A stretch of DNA of 64,000 nucleotides, from assembly GCA_009993005.1 (NCBI GenBank), contig JAACUH010000056.1:1-64000 (forward strand), given 5' to 3'. Shown piece after piece: positions 34,552 through 45,436 of this stretch (position 1 is the stretch's first letter; the number at the start of each line of letters is the position of its first letter). The translations under genes were made by a program, and so were the position numbers. The notes below the pieces were generated by a model that did no database searches, was not told the DNA's origin, and saw only the letters and a program-made list of their open reading frames with translations. This stretch comes from Rhodobacterales bacterium. GTDB taxonomy: Bacteria > Pseudomonadota > Alphaproteobacteria > Rhodobacterales > Rhodobacteraceae.

Positions 34552-36555
34552 ATGATGTTCAAGAAGATCCTGATCGCCAACCGTGGCGAGATCGCCTGCC
34601 GCGTGATCACGACCGCGCGGCGCATGGGCATCGCCACGGTCGCCATCTATTCCGACGCCGACCGCGAGGCGCTGCATGTGCGCATGGCCGATGAGTCGGT
34701 GCATATCGGCCCGGCCCCCGCCAACCAGTCCTATATCGTGATCGACAAGGTCATGCAGGCGGTGCGCGCCACCGGCGCCGATGCGGTGCATCCGGGCTAT
34801 GGTTTCCTGTCCGAGAACAGTCGCTTTGCCGAGGCGCTCAAGGCCGAAGGCGTGGCCTTTATCGGGCCGCCGGTGGGCGCGATCGAGGCGATGGGCGACA
34901 AGATCACCTCGAAAAAGCTCGCGCAGGCGGCGGGTGTGTCCACGGTGCCGGGCTACATGGGTCTGATCGGCGACGCGGAGGAGGCGGTCACCATCAGCCG
35001 CGGGATCGGCTATCCGGTGATGATCAAGGCGAGCGCCGGTGGCGGCGGCAAGGGGATGCGCATCGCCTGGAACGATACCGAGGCGCGCGAGGGCTTTCAG
35101 AGTTCAAAGAACGAGGCGGCGAGCAGCTTTGGCGACGACCGCATCTTTATCGAAAAGTTCGTCACCCAGCCCCGCCATATCGAGATCCAGGTGCTGGCCG
35201 ACAGCCATGGCAACACGCTCTACCTGCACGAGCGGGAATGTTCGATCCAGCGGCGCAACCAGAAGGTGGTGGAAGAAGCGCCCTCGCCCTTTCTCGACCC
35301 CGCCACGCGGCGCGCGATGGGCGAGCAGGCCTGCGCGCTGGCCGCGGCGGTGGGCTATACCAGCGCGGGCACGGTCGAGTTCATCGTGGACGGCGCCCGC
35401 AACTTCTATTTTCTCGAGATGAACACGCGGTTGCAGGTCGAACATCCGGTGACGGAGCTCATCACCGGCATCGACCTTGTGGAACAGATGATCCGCGTGG
35501 CGGCGGGCGAGGCGCTGGCCTTTACGCAGGCGGATCTCAGGATCAACGGCTGGGCCATCGAGAGCCGGCTATACGCCGAAGACCCCTATCGCGGCTTCCT
35601 GCCCTCCATCGGGCGGCTGTCGCGCTACCGCCCGCCGGTGCAAGAGGCCGCGCCCGACCGCGCGGTGCGCAATGATACCGGCGTCTATGAGGGCGGCGAG
35701 ATCAGCATGTATTACGATCCGATGATCGCCAAGCTCTGCACCTGGGCGCCGACCCGCGACGCGGCGATCGAAGAGATGCGCATCGCACTCGACACGTTCG
35801 AGGTCGAAGGGATCGGGCACAACCTGCCGTTCCTGTCGGCGGTGATGGAGCATCCGGTCTTTGTCGCGGGCGAGATGACGACCGCCTTTATTGCCGAGGA
35901 GTGGCCCGATGGCTTTGACGGGGTGCGGCTGGCCGACCCGGCGCTGCGCCGTGTCGCGGCGGCCTGTGCGGCGATGCACCGCGTGGCCGAGATCAGGCGC
36001 GCGCGCATCTCGGGCCGGATGGACAATCACGAACGCGTGGTGGGCACCGACTGGGTGGTGACGCTGCAGGACACGTCCTGGCCGGTGACGGTGCGTGCCG
36101 ACCGGGGCGGGGCGGACGTGCGGTTTGACGATGGGCTGTGCCTGCGGGTGGAAAGCGACTGGACCCCCGGCGCGTCGCTCGCGCGCCTGATGGTGGGCGA
36201 GGCGCCGCTGGTGCTCAAGGTCGGCAAGGCGGTGTCGGGCTTTCGCATCCGCACGCGGGGCGCGGACCTCAAGGTGCAGGTGCGCACCCCGCGCCAGGCC
36301 GCGCTCGCCGCGCTGATGCCGGTCAAGCTGCCGCCCGACACGTCGAAATTCCTGCTGTGTCCGATGCCCGGCCTGATCGTCAGGCTTGACGTGGCCGAGG
36401 GCGACGAGGTGCAGGAGGGGCAGGCGCTGTGCACCGTCGAGGCGATGAAGATGGAGAATATCCTGCGCGCCGAACGCAAGGGGGTGGTCGCAAGGATCAG
36501 CGCGCAGGTGGGTGACAACCTCGCCGTCGATGCGGTCATCATGGAGTTCGCGTGA
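34552..36555 (+). CDS. pccA: Propionyl-CoA carboxylase alpha subunit (biotin carboxylase and carrier)
   Basis: A 667-residue fused biotin carboxylase and biotin carrier. The ATP-grasp carboxylase fills residues 1-450 (KILIANRGEIACRV, GGGGKGMRIAW, ECSIQRRNQKVVEEAPS, EMNTRLQVEHPVTE). The linking BT domain follows, and the carrier ends in CTVEAMKMENILRA with Lys633 as the biotinylated lysine. AGGGG stands eight bases before the paired ATGs at 34552/34555. With PccB it forms the holoenzyme. It is separated from pccB by an intrinsic terminator 12 bases upstream of its ATG, so how it is expressed in step with pccB is unclear. Confidence 0.97.
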   Translation: MMFKKILIANRGEIACRVITTARRMGIATVAIYSDADREALHVRMADESVHIGPAPANQSYIVIDKVMQAVRATGADAVHPGYGFLSENSRFAEALKAEGVAFIGPPVGAIEAMGDKITSKKLAQAAGVSTVPGYMGLIGDAEEAVTISRGIGYPVMIKASAGGGGKGMRIAWNDTEAREGFQSSKNEAASSFGDDRIFIEKFVTQPRHIEIQVLADSHGNTLYLHERECSIQRRNQKVVEEAPSPFLDPATRRAMGEQACALAAAVGYTSAGTVEFIVDGARNFYFLEMNTRLQVEHPVTELITGIDLVEQMIRVAAGEALAFTQADLRINGWAIESRLYAEDPYRGFLPSIGRLSRYRPPVQEAAPDRAVRNDTGVYEGGEISMYYDPMIAKLCTWAPTRDAAIEEMRIALDTFEVEGIGHNLPFLSAVMEHPVFVAGEMTTAFIAEEWPDGFDGVRLADPALRRVAAACAAMHRVAEIRRARISGRMDNHERVVGTDWVVTLQDTSWPVTVRADRGGADVRFDDGLCLRVESDWTPGASLARLMVGEAPLVLKVGKAVSGFRIRTRGADLKVQVRTPRQAALAALMPVKLPPDTSKFLLCPMPGLIVRLDVAEGDEVQEGQALCTVEAMKMENILRAERKGVVARISAQVGDNLAVDAVIMEFA

Positions 36556-36568
36556 CGCCGCGCGGCCG

Positions 36569-37087
36569 CTATCGTGGCAGGGCGCCCGTTTCGCGGATGT
36601 CCTGCAGGCGCGACGGCGTCTTGTCGATGGCGCGCGTCAGTTCGCGCACGTCCCAGGGCGCGGGCTTGCGCTGGGTGATGCGCCCGTCGCGGTCGATGAG
36701 CAGCAGCGTGAACCCGCGCGGGCGGTATTCCTGCCGCACCACGCTGCGCGCCGCGGGGTCGGTGTCGGCGATGATGATGACGTCGCGCAGCGCCAGCCCC
36801 GACAGATCGGCGTTGAGCAGCGCGATCTGGCGGTCAAAGAGCGGGTCGGCCGGACTGTCGGCAAAGACGATCACCGGGCGGGCGACATATACGAGATCGG
36901 TCATATTTATCTCGGATGCGTCGAATATCGTGCCGGGGTCGGACCGCCAGCGTTCGAGCACCGTGAGAGTGGAAAGTTCGGTCCCGGTCGGCTCTGACAC
37001 GACCTCCACCAGATCCTGCGCCGCCAGCGATGCAGGAGAAAACCCAGTCAAAACAAGGACGGCAAGGGTCGCGAGGGTCATTTTCAT
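36569..37087 (-). CDS. Exported DUF4174-family protein
   Basis: A 172-residue protein with a signal peptide (MKMTLATLAVLVLTGFSPASLAAQ, cleavage near residue 24). The mature part resembles DUF4174, a thioredoxin-like domain without catalytic cysteines (PVIVFADSPADPLFDRQIALL, FTLLLIDRDGRITQRKPAPW). It probably acts in the periplasm. It is convergent with pccA (13-base gap) and divergent from the sulfotransferase-like gene. The start was set at the signal peptide; upstream in-frame residues look non-native. No role is known. Confidence 0.82.
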   Translation of the reverse strand: MKMTLATLAVLVLTGFSPASLAAQDLVEVVSEPTGTELSTLTVLERWRSDPGTIFDASEINMTDLVYVARPVIVFADSPADPLFDRQIALLNADLSGLALRDVIIIADTDPAARSVVRQEYRPRGFTLLLIDRDGRITQRKPAPWDVRELTRAIDKTPSRLQDIRETGALPR

Positions 37088-37250
37088 ACTCAGCCATATA
37101 GGCGGGTCGGCGCCAAAAGCGAAGGGTCGGGGCCCGTCAAACGCAACAATTTTACGTTTAAGCCTATGGTCAGAAACTGCGCGGCAAGCTGCCCACACCC
37201 GAAATGACGCACAAGAGGGTGCGCCATGCGTGGGGCGGGTGGGCTGTGGA

Positions 37251-38244
37251 ATGGATATCGTGCTGCATTTGGGGGCGCATCGTTGCGGGACAACGACGCT
37301 TCAGAATTTCCTGTTGCGCAACAGGCTGGCCCTGCGCGGCGCCGGGATGGAGATCTGGACGCCGGACCGCATCCGGTCGGGCCTTTTCGGCGGCCTGATG
37401 CATTCGCCCGAAGAGGTCACGGCGCAGACCAACCTGCGCGCGCAAAGATCGCAGGGGATCATCGCGATCGAAACCGCCCGGCTGCGGCGCGATGGCTTCT
37501 CGACCCTGCTGGTGAGCGAGGAAAACATGATCGGGGCCATTCGCGGCAACCTCGGGCAGGGGCAGATCTATCCTCACCTGCGAGAGAGGCTGGCCCGGAT
37601 GCGCCCCGCCTTTCCCGCACCCGTGCGGCGGATCGGGCTGGCGGTGCGGTCCTACGAGACCTATTGGGCCTCGGCGCTGGCCTATGGCATCGGACAGGAC
37701 ATGCGGCTGCCGACGGAGGCCGAGCTTGACCGCCTTGTCACGCAGCCACGGCGCTGGCGTCATGTGGTCGCGGATGTGGCGGCGGTCTTTTGCGAGGCAG
37801 AGATCGTCGTCTGGCCCTTCGAACGGCTGGTCGGTCAGCCCGAAATGCAGTTGCAACTGCTTGCGGGGGGGATGCAGACCGCATTGCCGCTCAGCGGTGC
37901 GCGCGACTGGGTCAACGCAAGCCCCCGCCGCGACAAGCTGCGCCGCCTTCTGCACCTGCGCGGCGACGAAGACGGTGCCCGGCGGATCGCGCCGGGCGAC
38001 GACCGGCTGATGCCGTTCGACCCCGCGCAGCAAAGGGCGCTGCGCGCGCAATATCAGGCGGATCTGGTCTGGCTGCGCGCGGGTGCAGACGGGCTCGCGC
38101 GGTTTTACGACAGGGTCGATCCCGGCGCCGTTGACGCGGCAAACGGGCAGATCACACTCAAAATAACAAGACAGATTGACAGAGACGACGTGATCGGTGC
38201 GGGCGCGGACTGGGAGCGCCTGCGACCGGATGGAGGGCAAAGCC

Positions 38245-38270
<26 letters not shown>
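37251..38270 (+). CDS. Sulfotransferase-like P-loop protein
   Basis: A 339-residue protein starting [20 protein letters not shown], a P-loop of the type that binds PAPS in sulfotransferases (GxxRxGTT pattern). [15 protein letters not shown] and [14 protein letters not shown] resemble the middle of bacterial sulfotransferase-like proteins of Rhodobacteraceae. No signal peptide. Its 3' end overlaps the start of mcm by 26 bases in another frame, so it is probably co-transcribed with mcm although the chemistry is unrelated. The function is predicted from the fold only; glycan or lipid sulfation is possible. Confidence 0.65.
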
Positions 38271-40376
<2,106 letters not shown>

Positions 40377-40377
<1 letters not shown>

Positions 40378-40982
40378 TGCGGCTCGATCATCTCGCCGTG
40401 ACCTGTGCCGATCTGGGCGCGGGTGTGGCCTGGGTCGAGGCCGCGCTGGGCGTGCGGCTGGAACCGGGCGGGCAGCATGCGCATTACGCCACGCATAACC
40501 GGCTCCTGGGGCTGGGTGCGGGGCTCTACCTCGAGGTGATCGCGCCGGACCCGGAGGCGCCCGCGCCGGGCCATCCGCGCTGGTTCGGGCTCGATCAGGC
40601 CGGCGCGCCGCGCCTTGGCAACTGGATCGTCGCGGTCGATGATCTGGGCGCGGCGCTGGCCGATGCGCCCGAGGCGGGGCGCGCGGTGGCGCTGACGCGC
40701 GGGGCGCTGTCATGGCAGATCGGCGTGCCGGACGATGGCGGCCTGCCGCTGGGCGGCGCCTTTCCCACGCTGATCGCCTGGGGGCAGGGGGTGGCGCACC
40801 CGTCCACCCGACTCGCCGATCAGGGCGTGCGGCTGACCGCATTGCAGGTGAAGCATCCACAGGCGGCAGCGCTGCGGGGCAGGCTCGCGGCGCTCGACGA
40901 CCCGCGCGTGGCGCTGGCCGAGGGGCCGGTGGGTCTGCGGGCGACCTTTGCCACCCCGACAGGCCAGGCGGTGCTTGGATGA
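40377..40982 (+). CDS. VOC-superfamily (glyoxalase-like) protein
   Basis: A 201-residue protein with the beta-alpha-beta-beta-beta start MRLDHLAVTCADLGAGVAWVEAALG of the vicinal-oxygen-chelate superfamily (Glyoxalase_3-like). His5 and Glu in LYLEVIAPDP are likely metal-site residues of the first half. The ATG overlaps the mcm stop and its stop overlaps the next ATG, so it is inside the mcm operon. Methylmalonyl-CoA epimerase is also a VOC protein, but this sequence resembles the DUF4268/Glyoxalase_3 type, so I do not call it the epimerase. Confidence 0.75.
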
Positions 40983-41452
40983 TCCGCGCGGCCGTCCCCG
41001 CCGATGCGCCCGGCATCGCCGCGATCTGGAACGCGGCGATCCGCGACACCACGATCACCTTCAACCCGACGGAAAAGCCTGTTGCAGAGGTCGCGGCGCT
41101 GATCCCCGGCGACGACAGTTTCCTTGTTGCCGCAGAAGCTGGACAAGTCATTGGCTTTGCCCGCTATTTCCAGTTTCGCGGTGGCCTGGGCTATCTGCAC
41201 AGCATCGAGCATACGATCATGCTGGCGCCCGCCGCCCATGGCCGCGGCATCGGTCGCGCGCTGATGGACCGGCTTTGCGCCCATGCGGCGGCGGCGGGCA
41301 AGCACATGATCTATGCCGGGGTGAGCGGCGAGAACGCGGCCGGCATCGCCTTTCACACCGCGATCGGCTTTGAAACCATGGCGGTGCTGCCCGAATCGGG
41401 GCGCAAGTTCGACCGCTGGATCGACCTTGTGCTGATGCAGAAACGGCTCTGA
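40979..41452 (+). CDS. GNAT-family N-acetyltransferase (PhnO/Pat-like)
   Basis: A 157-residue GNAT enzyme, starting MIRAAVPADAPGIAAIWNAAI, with the acetyl-CoA-binding motif A HTIMLAPAAHGRGIGRALMD (Q/RxxGxG/A pattern) and NAAGIAFHTAIGFE as motif B. This arrangement is like phosphinothricin- or L-amino-acid N-acetyltransferases. The ATG overlaps the stop of the VOC gene. It is the last gene of the mcm unit. Substrate unknown; a detoxifying acetylation of amino-acid-like compounds is the usual guess for the family. Confidence 0.85.
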   Translation: MIRAAVPADAPGIAAIWNAAIRDTTITFNPTEKPVAEVAALIPGDDSFLVAAEAGQVIGFARYFQFRGGLGYLHSIEHTIMLAPAAHGRGIGRALMDRLCAHAAAAGKHMIYAGVSGENAAGIAFHTAIGFETMAVLPESGRKFDRWIDLVLMQKRL

Positions 41453-41484
41453 CATCGGCGGCGAAACCCGCTATACACAGGCCC

Positions 41485-42213
41485 ATGTCGCTCTGGTCCC
41501 GCATTGCTGACGCGCTGTCCGCCCTTGCCGCTGGCGAGGGGCTGTCGGCCGTGTTCGAAAAACTGCGCACGCCGCCCGAACGCTCGGTCGCCTTTGCCAT
41601 CGCGGTGATCGCGCTGGGCGCGAAGATGGCCAAGGCCGACGGGCAGGTGACGCGTGACGAGGTGACGGCCTTTCGCGAGGTGTTCCACATCCCCCCCGCC
41701 GAGGAGTCCAACGCCGCCCGCGTGTTCAACCTCGCCCGGCAGGACATTGCGGGGTTTGACGATTATGCGCGCCGGATCAAGGCGATGTATGGGGCAGAGA
41801 CCGGCCCGCTCTGCGACCTGATGGAGGGGCTGTTCCACATCGCGCTGGCGGATGGCGATTATCACCCGAACGAGGATGCCTTTCTGGGCGAGGTCGCGCG
41901 CATCTTCGGCTTTGACGACCGTGCCTTTGTGCGGATGCGGGCGCAGTTCGTGGCCGATGCAGAGCGTGACCCCTATGACGTGCTGGGCGTGGACCGCGAT
42001 GCGCCGCTCGACGAGGTCCGCGCCGCCTGGCGCGCGCTGGTGCGCGAAACGCACCCGGACCGCATGACCGCGCGCGGCGTCCCCGAAGAGGCGGTCAAGC
42101 TCGCCGAGAAACGCCTGATCGCCGTCAACCGCGCCTGGGAGGCGATCACCGAGCGCCACCGTCCGCCCGAGACGTCCGGCGGCACGCCCGGCCAGCACGA
42201 AGCGGCCGGCTGA
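41485..42213 (+). CDS. DnaJ-like chaperone with TerB domain (DjlA type)
   Basis: A 242-residue protein with an N-terminal TerB-like helical domain (residues 33-145, with FAIAVIALGAKMAKADGQVT and IALADGDYHPNEDAFL, two acidic metal-binding segments) and a C-terminal J-domain (residues 160-225: DPYDVLGVDRDAPLDEVRAAW and the HPD tripeptide in RETHPDRM). This architecture is DjlA-like but without a clear transmembrane helix, so it is probably a cytoplasmic DnaK co-chaperone. The stop overlaps the following ATG (TGATG). Confidence 0.88.
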   Translation: MSLWSRIADALSALAAGEGLSAVFEKLRTPPERSVAFAIAVIALGAKMAKADGQVTRDEVTAFREVFHIPPAEESNAARVFNLARQDIAGFDDYARRIKAMYGAETGPLCDLMEGLFHIALADGDYHPNEDAFLGEVARIFGFDDRAFVRMRAQFVADAERDPYDVLGVDRDAPLDEVRAAWRALVRETHPDRMTARGVPEEAVKLAEKRLIAVNRAWEAITERHRPPETSGGTPGQHEAAG

Positions 42214-43235
42214 TGCGTCTGGCGACCTACAATGTCGCCTGGTTCGACCATCTGTTCGATGACACCGGCGCCTTGCGCGAGGATGAGGGCTGGTCGGGTC
42301 TGCAAGACGTGCGCCGGGCCGACCAGATCGCGGCGCTGGGGCAGGTGTTTGCCGCGCTTGATGCCGATGCGGTCATGGTGATCGAGGCGCCCGACAGCAA
42401 CCGCCGCCGTGACGGGGCGCGCGCGCTGGAAACCTTTGCGGCACGCTTCGGTCTGCGCGCGCGCCGTGCGCTGATCGGCTTTTTGAACGATACCCAGCAG
42501 GAAATCGCGCTGCTTTACGACCCGGCCGCGATCACCCCGCGCCACGACCCGCAGGGCGCGCCCACCGGCAAGAAGGGCGCGCGCGACGCGCCGCGCTTTG
42601 ACAGCGTGTTCCGGGTGGACCTCGATCTCGACGGCCGGGCCGACCTTGTGAATTGGTCCAAGCCGCCGCTCGAACTTGCCTGCGAAACGGCGGCGGGCAC
42701 GCGGTTTCGCATGATCGGGGTGCATGCGAAATCCAAGGCGCCCCATGGCGCGCGCGGTGCGGCCGAGGTGACGCGCGTGGCGATCGAGAACCGGCGCAAG
42801 CAGTTGGCGCAATGCATCTGGCTGCGCGCGCGGGTGGCCGCGCATCTTGACGCGGGGGATCCGCTGATCGTGCTGGGCGATTTCAACGATGGCCCCGGCC
42901 TTGATGATTATGAAAAGCTCTTTGGCCGCTCGGGCGTCGAAATCGTGCTGGGCGAGGACAGCGGCATTCCGCTCTTTGACCCGCATGCCCATCGCGCGCT
43001 CACCAGCCGCTTTGCCGCGCCGACCACCGCCCGGTTCAAACTGCCGCCCGATGGCGTCTATCTCTCGGCGCTGCTCGACTACATCATGGTTTCGCCCGAC
43101 CTGCGCGCGCATCAGCCGCGCTGGCAGATCTGGCACCCCTTCGACACCCCCGCCTGCTACCACAGCCCCGCCCTGCGCGAGGCATTGCTCGCGGCGTCGG
43201 ACCATTTTCCGGTGACGATCGACATCGCCATCTAG
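42213..43235 (+). CDS. Endonuclease/exonuclease/phosphatase-family protein
   Basis: A 340-residue protein of the DNase-I-like fold. The N-terminal RLATYNVAWFDHLF contains the metal Asn, VMVIEAPDSN the metal Glu, VLGDFNDGPG the catalytic Asp-x-Asn, and DHFPVTIDI the terminal catalytic Asp-His pair, so the active site appears complete. No signal peptide. The family includes nucleases and phosphoesterases; the substrate cannot be told from the sequence. Coupled to the DnaJ-like gene by TGATG. Confidence 0.85.
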   Translation: MRLATYNVAWFDHLFDDTGALREDEGWSGLQDVRRADQIAALGQVFAALDADAVMVIEAPDSNRRRDGARALETFAARFGLRARRALIGFLNDTQQEIALLYDPAAITPRHDPQGAPTGKKGARDAPRFDSVFRVDLDLDGRADLVNWSKPPLELACETAAGTRFRMIGVHAKSKAPHGARGAAEVTRVAIENRRKQLAQCIWLRARVAAHLDAGDPLIVLGDFNDGPGLDDYEKLFGRSGVEIVLGEDSGIPLFDPHAHRALTSRFAAPTTARFKLPPDGVYLSALLDYIMVSPDLRAHQPRWQIWHPFDTPACYHSPALREALLAASDHFPVTIDIAI

Positions 43236-43274
43236 CCTCTTGGGGAAACGACCCGGCGCCCCTATATTGGTGCC

Positions 43275-43649
43275 ATGTCCAGTTATGCCGCCTTCGCATT
43301 TTGCCTCGCCCTCGCCGTGCCACTCGCCGCCGCGCCCGTCGCCGCGCAGGAAGGCGGAGAGGACGGCATGAGCCTGATGGAACAGGGCGCGCAACTGTTT
43401 CTGCGCGGCCTCGCGTCCGAGGTCGAGCCCGCGCTGAACGACTTCCGCGACCTCGCGCAAGAGATGGAGCCAGCGATTCGCGGCTTTGCGACCGAGATGG
43501 GGCCCCGCTTGATGGAGTTGATGGCGCTGGTCGATGATCTCAAGCATTACAGCCCGCCCGAGATGCTGGACAACGGCGACATCATCATCCGCCGCCGCGC
43601 CGATGCCCCGCCCTATGCCCCGCCCAAGGGCGAACCGATCGACCTCTGA
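43275..43649 (+). CDS. Small exported protein of unknown function
   Basis: A 124-residue protein with a signal peptide (cleavage near residue 24, after PVAAQ). The mature part has two amphipathic helices (LMEQGAQLFLRGLASEVEPALND, GPRLMELMALVDDLKHY) and a Pro-rich end (RRADAPPYAPPKGEPIDL). Similar short periplasmic proteins are conserved in Rhodobacteraceae but without a known role. It is followed by ppx in the convergent direction, eight bases away. Confidence 0.75.
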   Translation: MSSYAAFAFCLALAVPLAAAPVAAQEGGEDGMSLMEQGAQLFLRGLASEVEPALNDFRDLAQEMEPAIRGFATEMGPRLMELMALVDDLKHYSPPEMLDNGDIIIRRRADAPPYAPPKGEPIDL

Positions 43650-43656
43650 TCCGGGC

Positions 43657-45204
43657 TCAGCCCTTGATCCGCATCCGGCCGACCGCGCCCAGTGACGAGG
43701 CCAACGCCTTGAACCGCGCCTCGGCCACCTCGCCCCAGAGCGGGCGGGCATGGGCGCTCAGCACCAGATCGAGCGTCTTTTTCTGCGAATGCCATTCAAG
43801 CCGACCAGGCGCCTCTTCGGCGTTCAGCCACAGCATCGCCCCCAGCCGCATCGCGCGGCCCAGCACTTCGGCGGCCTTGCGGTCCTTGTCGGACAAGAGC
43901 GCAAACAGGTTGTCATAGCGTGACCCATCGCGCCGGCTGGAATAGCGGTGCAACAGCGCGAGGCCGAGAAACACCCGCTCGCCATGCTTGAGCCCGCCCA
44001 GATTGGCCCGCGTCGCATTGTCGAAACAGACCTCGGCACGGTAGTCGGGATGCGCGCGCCAACTCACGTCATGCAAGAGGCAGGCCGCCTTGATGATGCG
44101 CTGGCGCTGCCAGTCGGCGCGGCTGAACAGCGGGATGACGAAATCATACAAGACGCGGCCAAAGCCGGGCAGGCGCGCGTCCTTGGCCTCGGCAAAGCGG
44201 CAGGCCTCGATCAGCGGATCGCGGTCGCGCATCTCCTGCGGCATCTGCTCATAGAGCATCCCCTCGCGGATGCCATAGGCCGACACGGTGATGTCCTTGG
44301 GCCGGAACACATGCACCAGCGCGTCAAGCACCTGGATCGCGATCGGCACCAGCGCCATGCGGTCCTCGGACAGGCTGCATTTCTGCCGCAGAGCGCCCAG
44401 GTCGCGCCCCTCGAGATAGTCGCGCGTGGCCGTCACGGCGCGGCTGCCCATCCGGTATTCGTGCAACACGGTGAGCGGATAGGCCCGCCGCTCCATGTCG
44501 ATGCGCGCGATGGCACGCCAGGACCCGCCGACAAGGAACAGCCGCATCCCGGTCTCGTGCCCCATCTCGGCATGCAGGCTGGCGATGATCGCGTCGATAT
44601 GCGCCTTGAATGCCTTCTTGCTGCCCGTGAATTCACGCAGCTTGAGCGGCCCCAGCGGCGAGGTCAGCCGCCGCCCGACCCGGCCATCCGCGAGGTCTGC
44701 CAGTTCCATCGACGCGCCGCCGATGTCGCAGACCAGCCCATAGCTGCCCGGCCAGCCCAGCAACACACCCTGCGCCGACAGGCGCGCCTCCTCCTCGCCG
44801 TCGATGACATGGATGGCTACACCGGTCTCGCGCAGAACCTCGTCGCGGAAATCCGCCCCGTCGGAGGCCTCGCGCACCGCGGCGGTGGCCACGGCTGTCA
44901 GCGGCGCGATGCCCATGCCCTTGGCCAGCGCGGCAAAGCGGCCGATGGCGGCCCGCGCCCGGCGGCGGCCCTCGGGGTTCAGCACGCCGGTCTCGGCCAG
45001 CCCGGCCCCGAGCGCGCACATGATCTTTTCGTTGTAAAAATAAGCCGGGCTGCGCGCCGCCCCGTCAAAGACCACCAGCCGGACCGAGTTCGACCCGACA
45101 TCGACCACGCCGACCCGGTCCATGCCCCGGCTTTGCGCATCCGTGAATATCGGACGGCCAAAGGGGCCAAAATCCCCGGTCGCCGTCTCGCCCTGTCCGT
45201 CCAT
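43657..45204 (-). CDS. ppx: Exopolyphosphatase / Ppx-GppA family
   Basis: A 515-residue enzyme that releases phosphate from polyphosphate ends (and can act on pppGpp in some members). The sugar-kinase/actin-like fold shows VGVVDVGSNSVRLVVFDG (first phosphate loop), VIDGEEEARLSAQGVLLGW with the catalytic glutamate region, and CDIGGASMEL. A C-terminal HD-type domain is suggested by KAACLLHDVSW. The start was set at MDGQGETATG with GGAGTGAG upstream; a GTG further upstream is less likely. It follows ppk on the minus strand, so synthesis and degradation of polyphosphate are paired. Confidence 0.93.
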   Translation of the reverse strand: MDGQGETATGDFGPFGRPIFTDAQSRGMDRVGVVDVGSNSVRLVVFDGAARSPAYFYNEKIMCALGAGLAETGVLNPEGRRRARAAIGRFAALAKGMGIAPLTAVATAAVREASDGADFRDEVLRETGVAIHVIDGEEEARLSAQGVLLGWPGSYGLVCDIGGASMELADLADGRVGRRLTSPLGPLKLREFTGSKKAFKAHIDAIIASLHAEMGHETGMRLFLVGGSWRAIARIDMERRAYPLTVLHEYRMGSRAVTATRDYLEGRDLGALRQKCSLSEDRMALVPIAIQVLDALVHVFRPKDITVSAYGIREGMLYEQMPQEMRDRDPLIEACRFAEAKDARLPGFGRVLYDFVIPLFSRADWQRQRIIKAACLLHDVSWRAHPDYRAEVCFDNATRANLGGLKHGERVFLGLALLHRYSSRRDGSRYDNLFALLSDKDRKAAEVLGRAMRLGAMLWLNAEEAPGRLEWHSQKKTLDLVLSAHARPLWGEVAEARFKALASSLGAVGRMRIKG

Positions 45205-45280
45205 CTGCTCACTCCATCGCGCCCACAGCGTGGTCACCGCGGGCCTGGTCTGTCAACCGCCCGCAGCCCCGCAGCCCGCG

Positions 45281-45322
45281 CCCCGGCTTCTCTGTGCCCC
45301 AAATACTCCCGCCGGAGGCTCC
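45281..45322 (-). repeat. Dispersed TATTT element, copy E
   Basis: On the minus strand: GGAGCCTCCGGCGGGAG, then TATTTGGGGCACAGAGAAGC and CGGGG. It is located between ppk and ppx in the same orientation as both genes. Confidence 0.88.
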
Positions 45323-45359
45323 GTCCCATCCCCCGGGCGCCGGCCGCGGGCAAGGAGAG

Positions 45360-45434
45360 CCGGGGAGGGGGCCGGGGAGGGGGCCGGGGCAAGAGGGGCC
45401 GGGGAGGGGGCCGGGGCAAGAGGGGTCGGGGCAG
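45360..45434. repeat. G-rich tandem repeat between ppk and ppx
   Basis: One 12-base unit CCGGGGAGGGGG (45360-45371), then two identical 27-base units (45372-45398 and 45399-45425), each made of that 12-mer plus CCGGGGCAAGAGGGG, and a partial third. The plus strand has many runs of four or five G, so G-quadruplex formation is possible. The end overlaps the last bases near the ppk stop (45437). Confidence 0.92.
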
Positions 45435-45436
45435 GT

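Noticed and set aside
33875-34555. A 226-codon open frame after the small unknown gene
   Set aside because: It runs through two hairpins and covers the lipoprotein gene in another frame; composition is not protein-like.
38230-38244. ATG start for mcm at 38230
   Set aside because: No ribosome binding site before it, whereas GGAGGG is spaced correctly for the TTG at 38245; not excluded experimentally.
45360-45434. CRISPR-like repeat array
   Set aside because: Units are contiguous without spacers, G-rich and few; no cas genes are in the window. The same holds for the arrays at 1812 and 49575.
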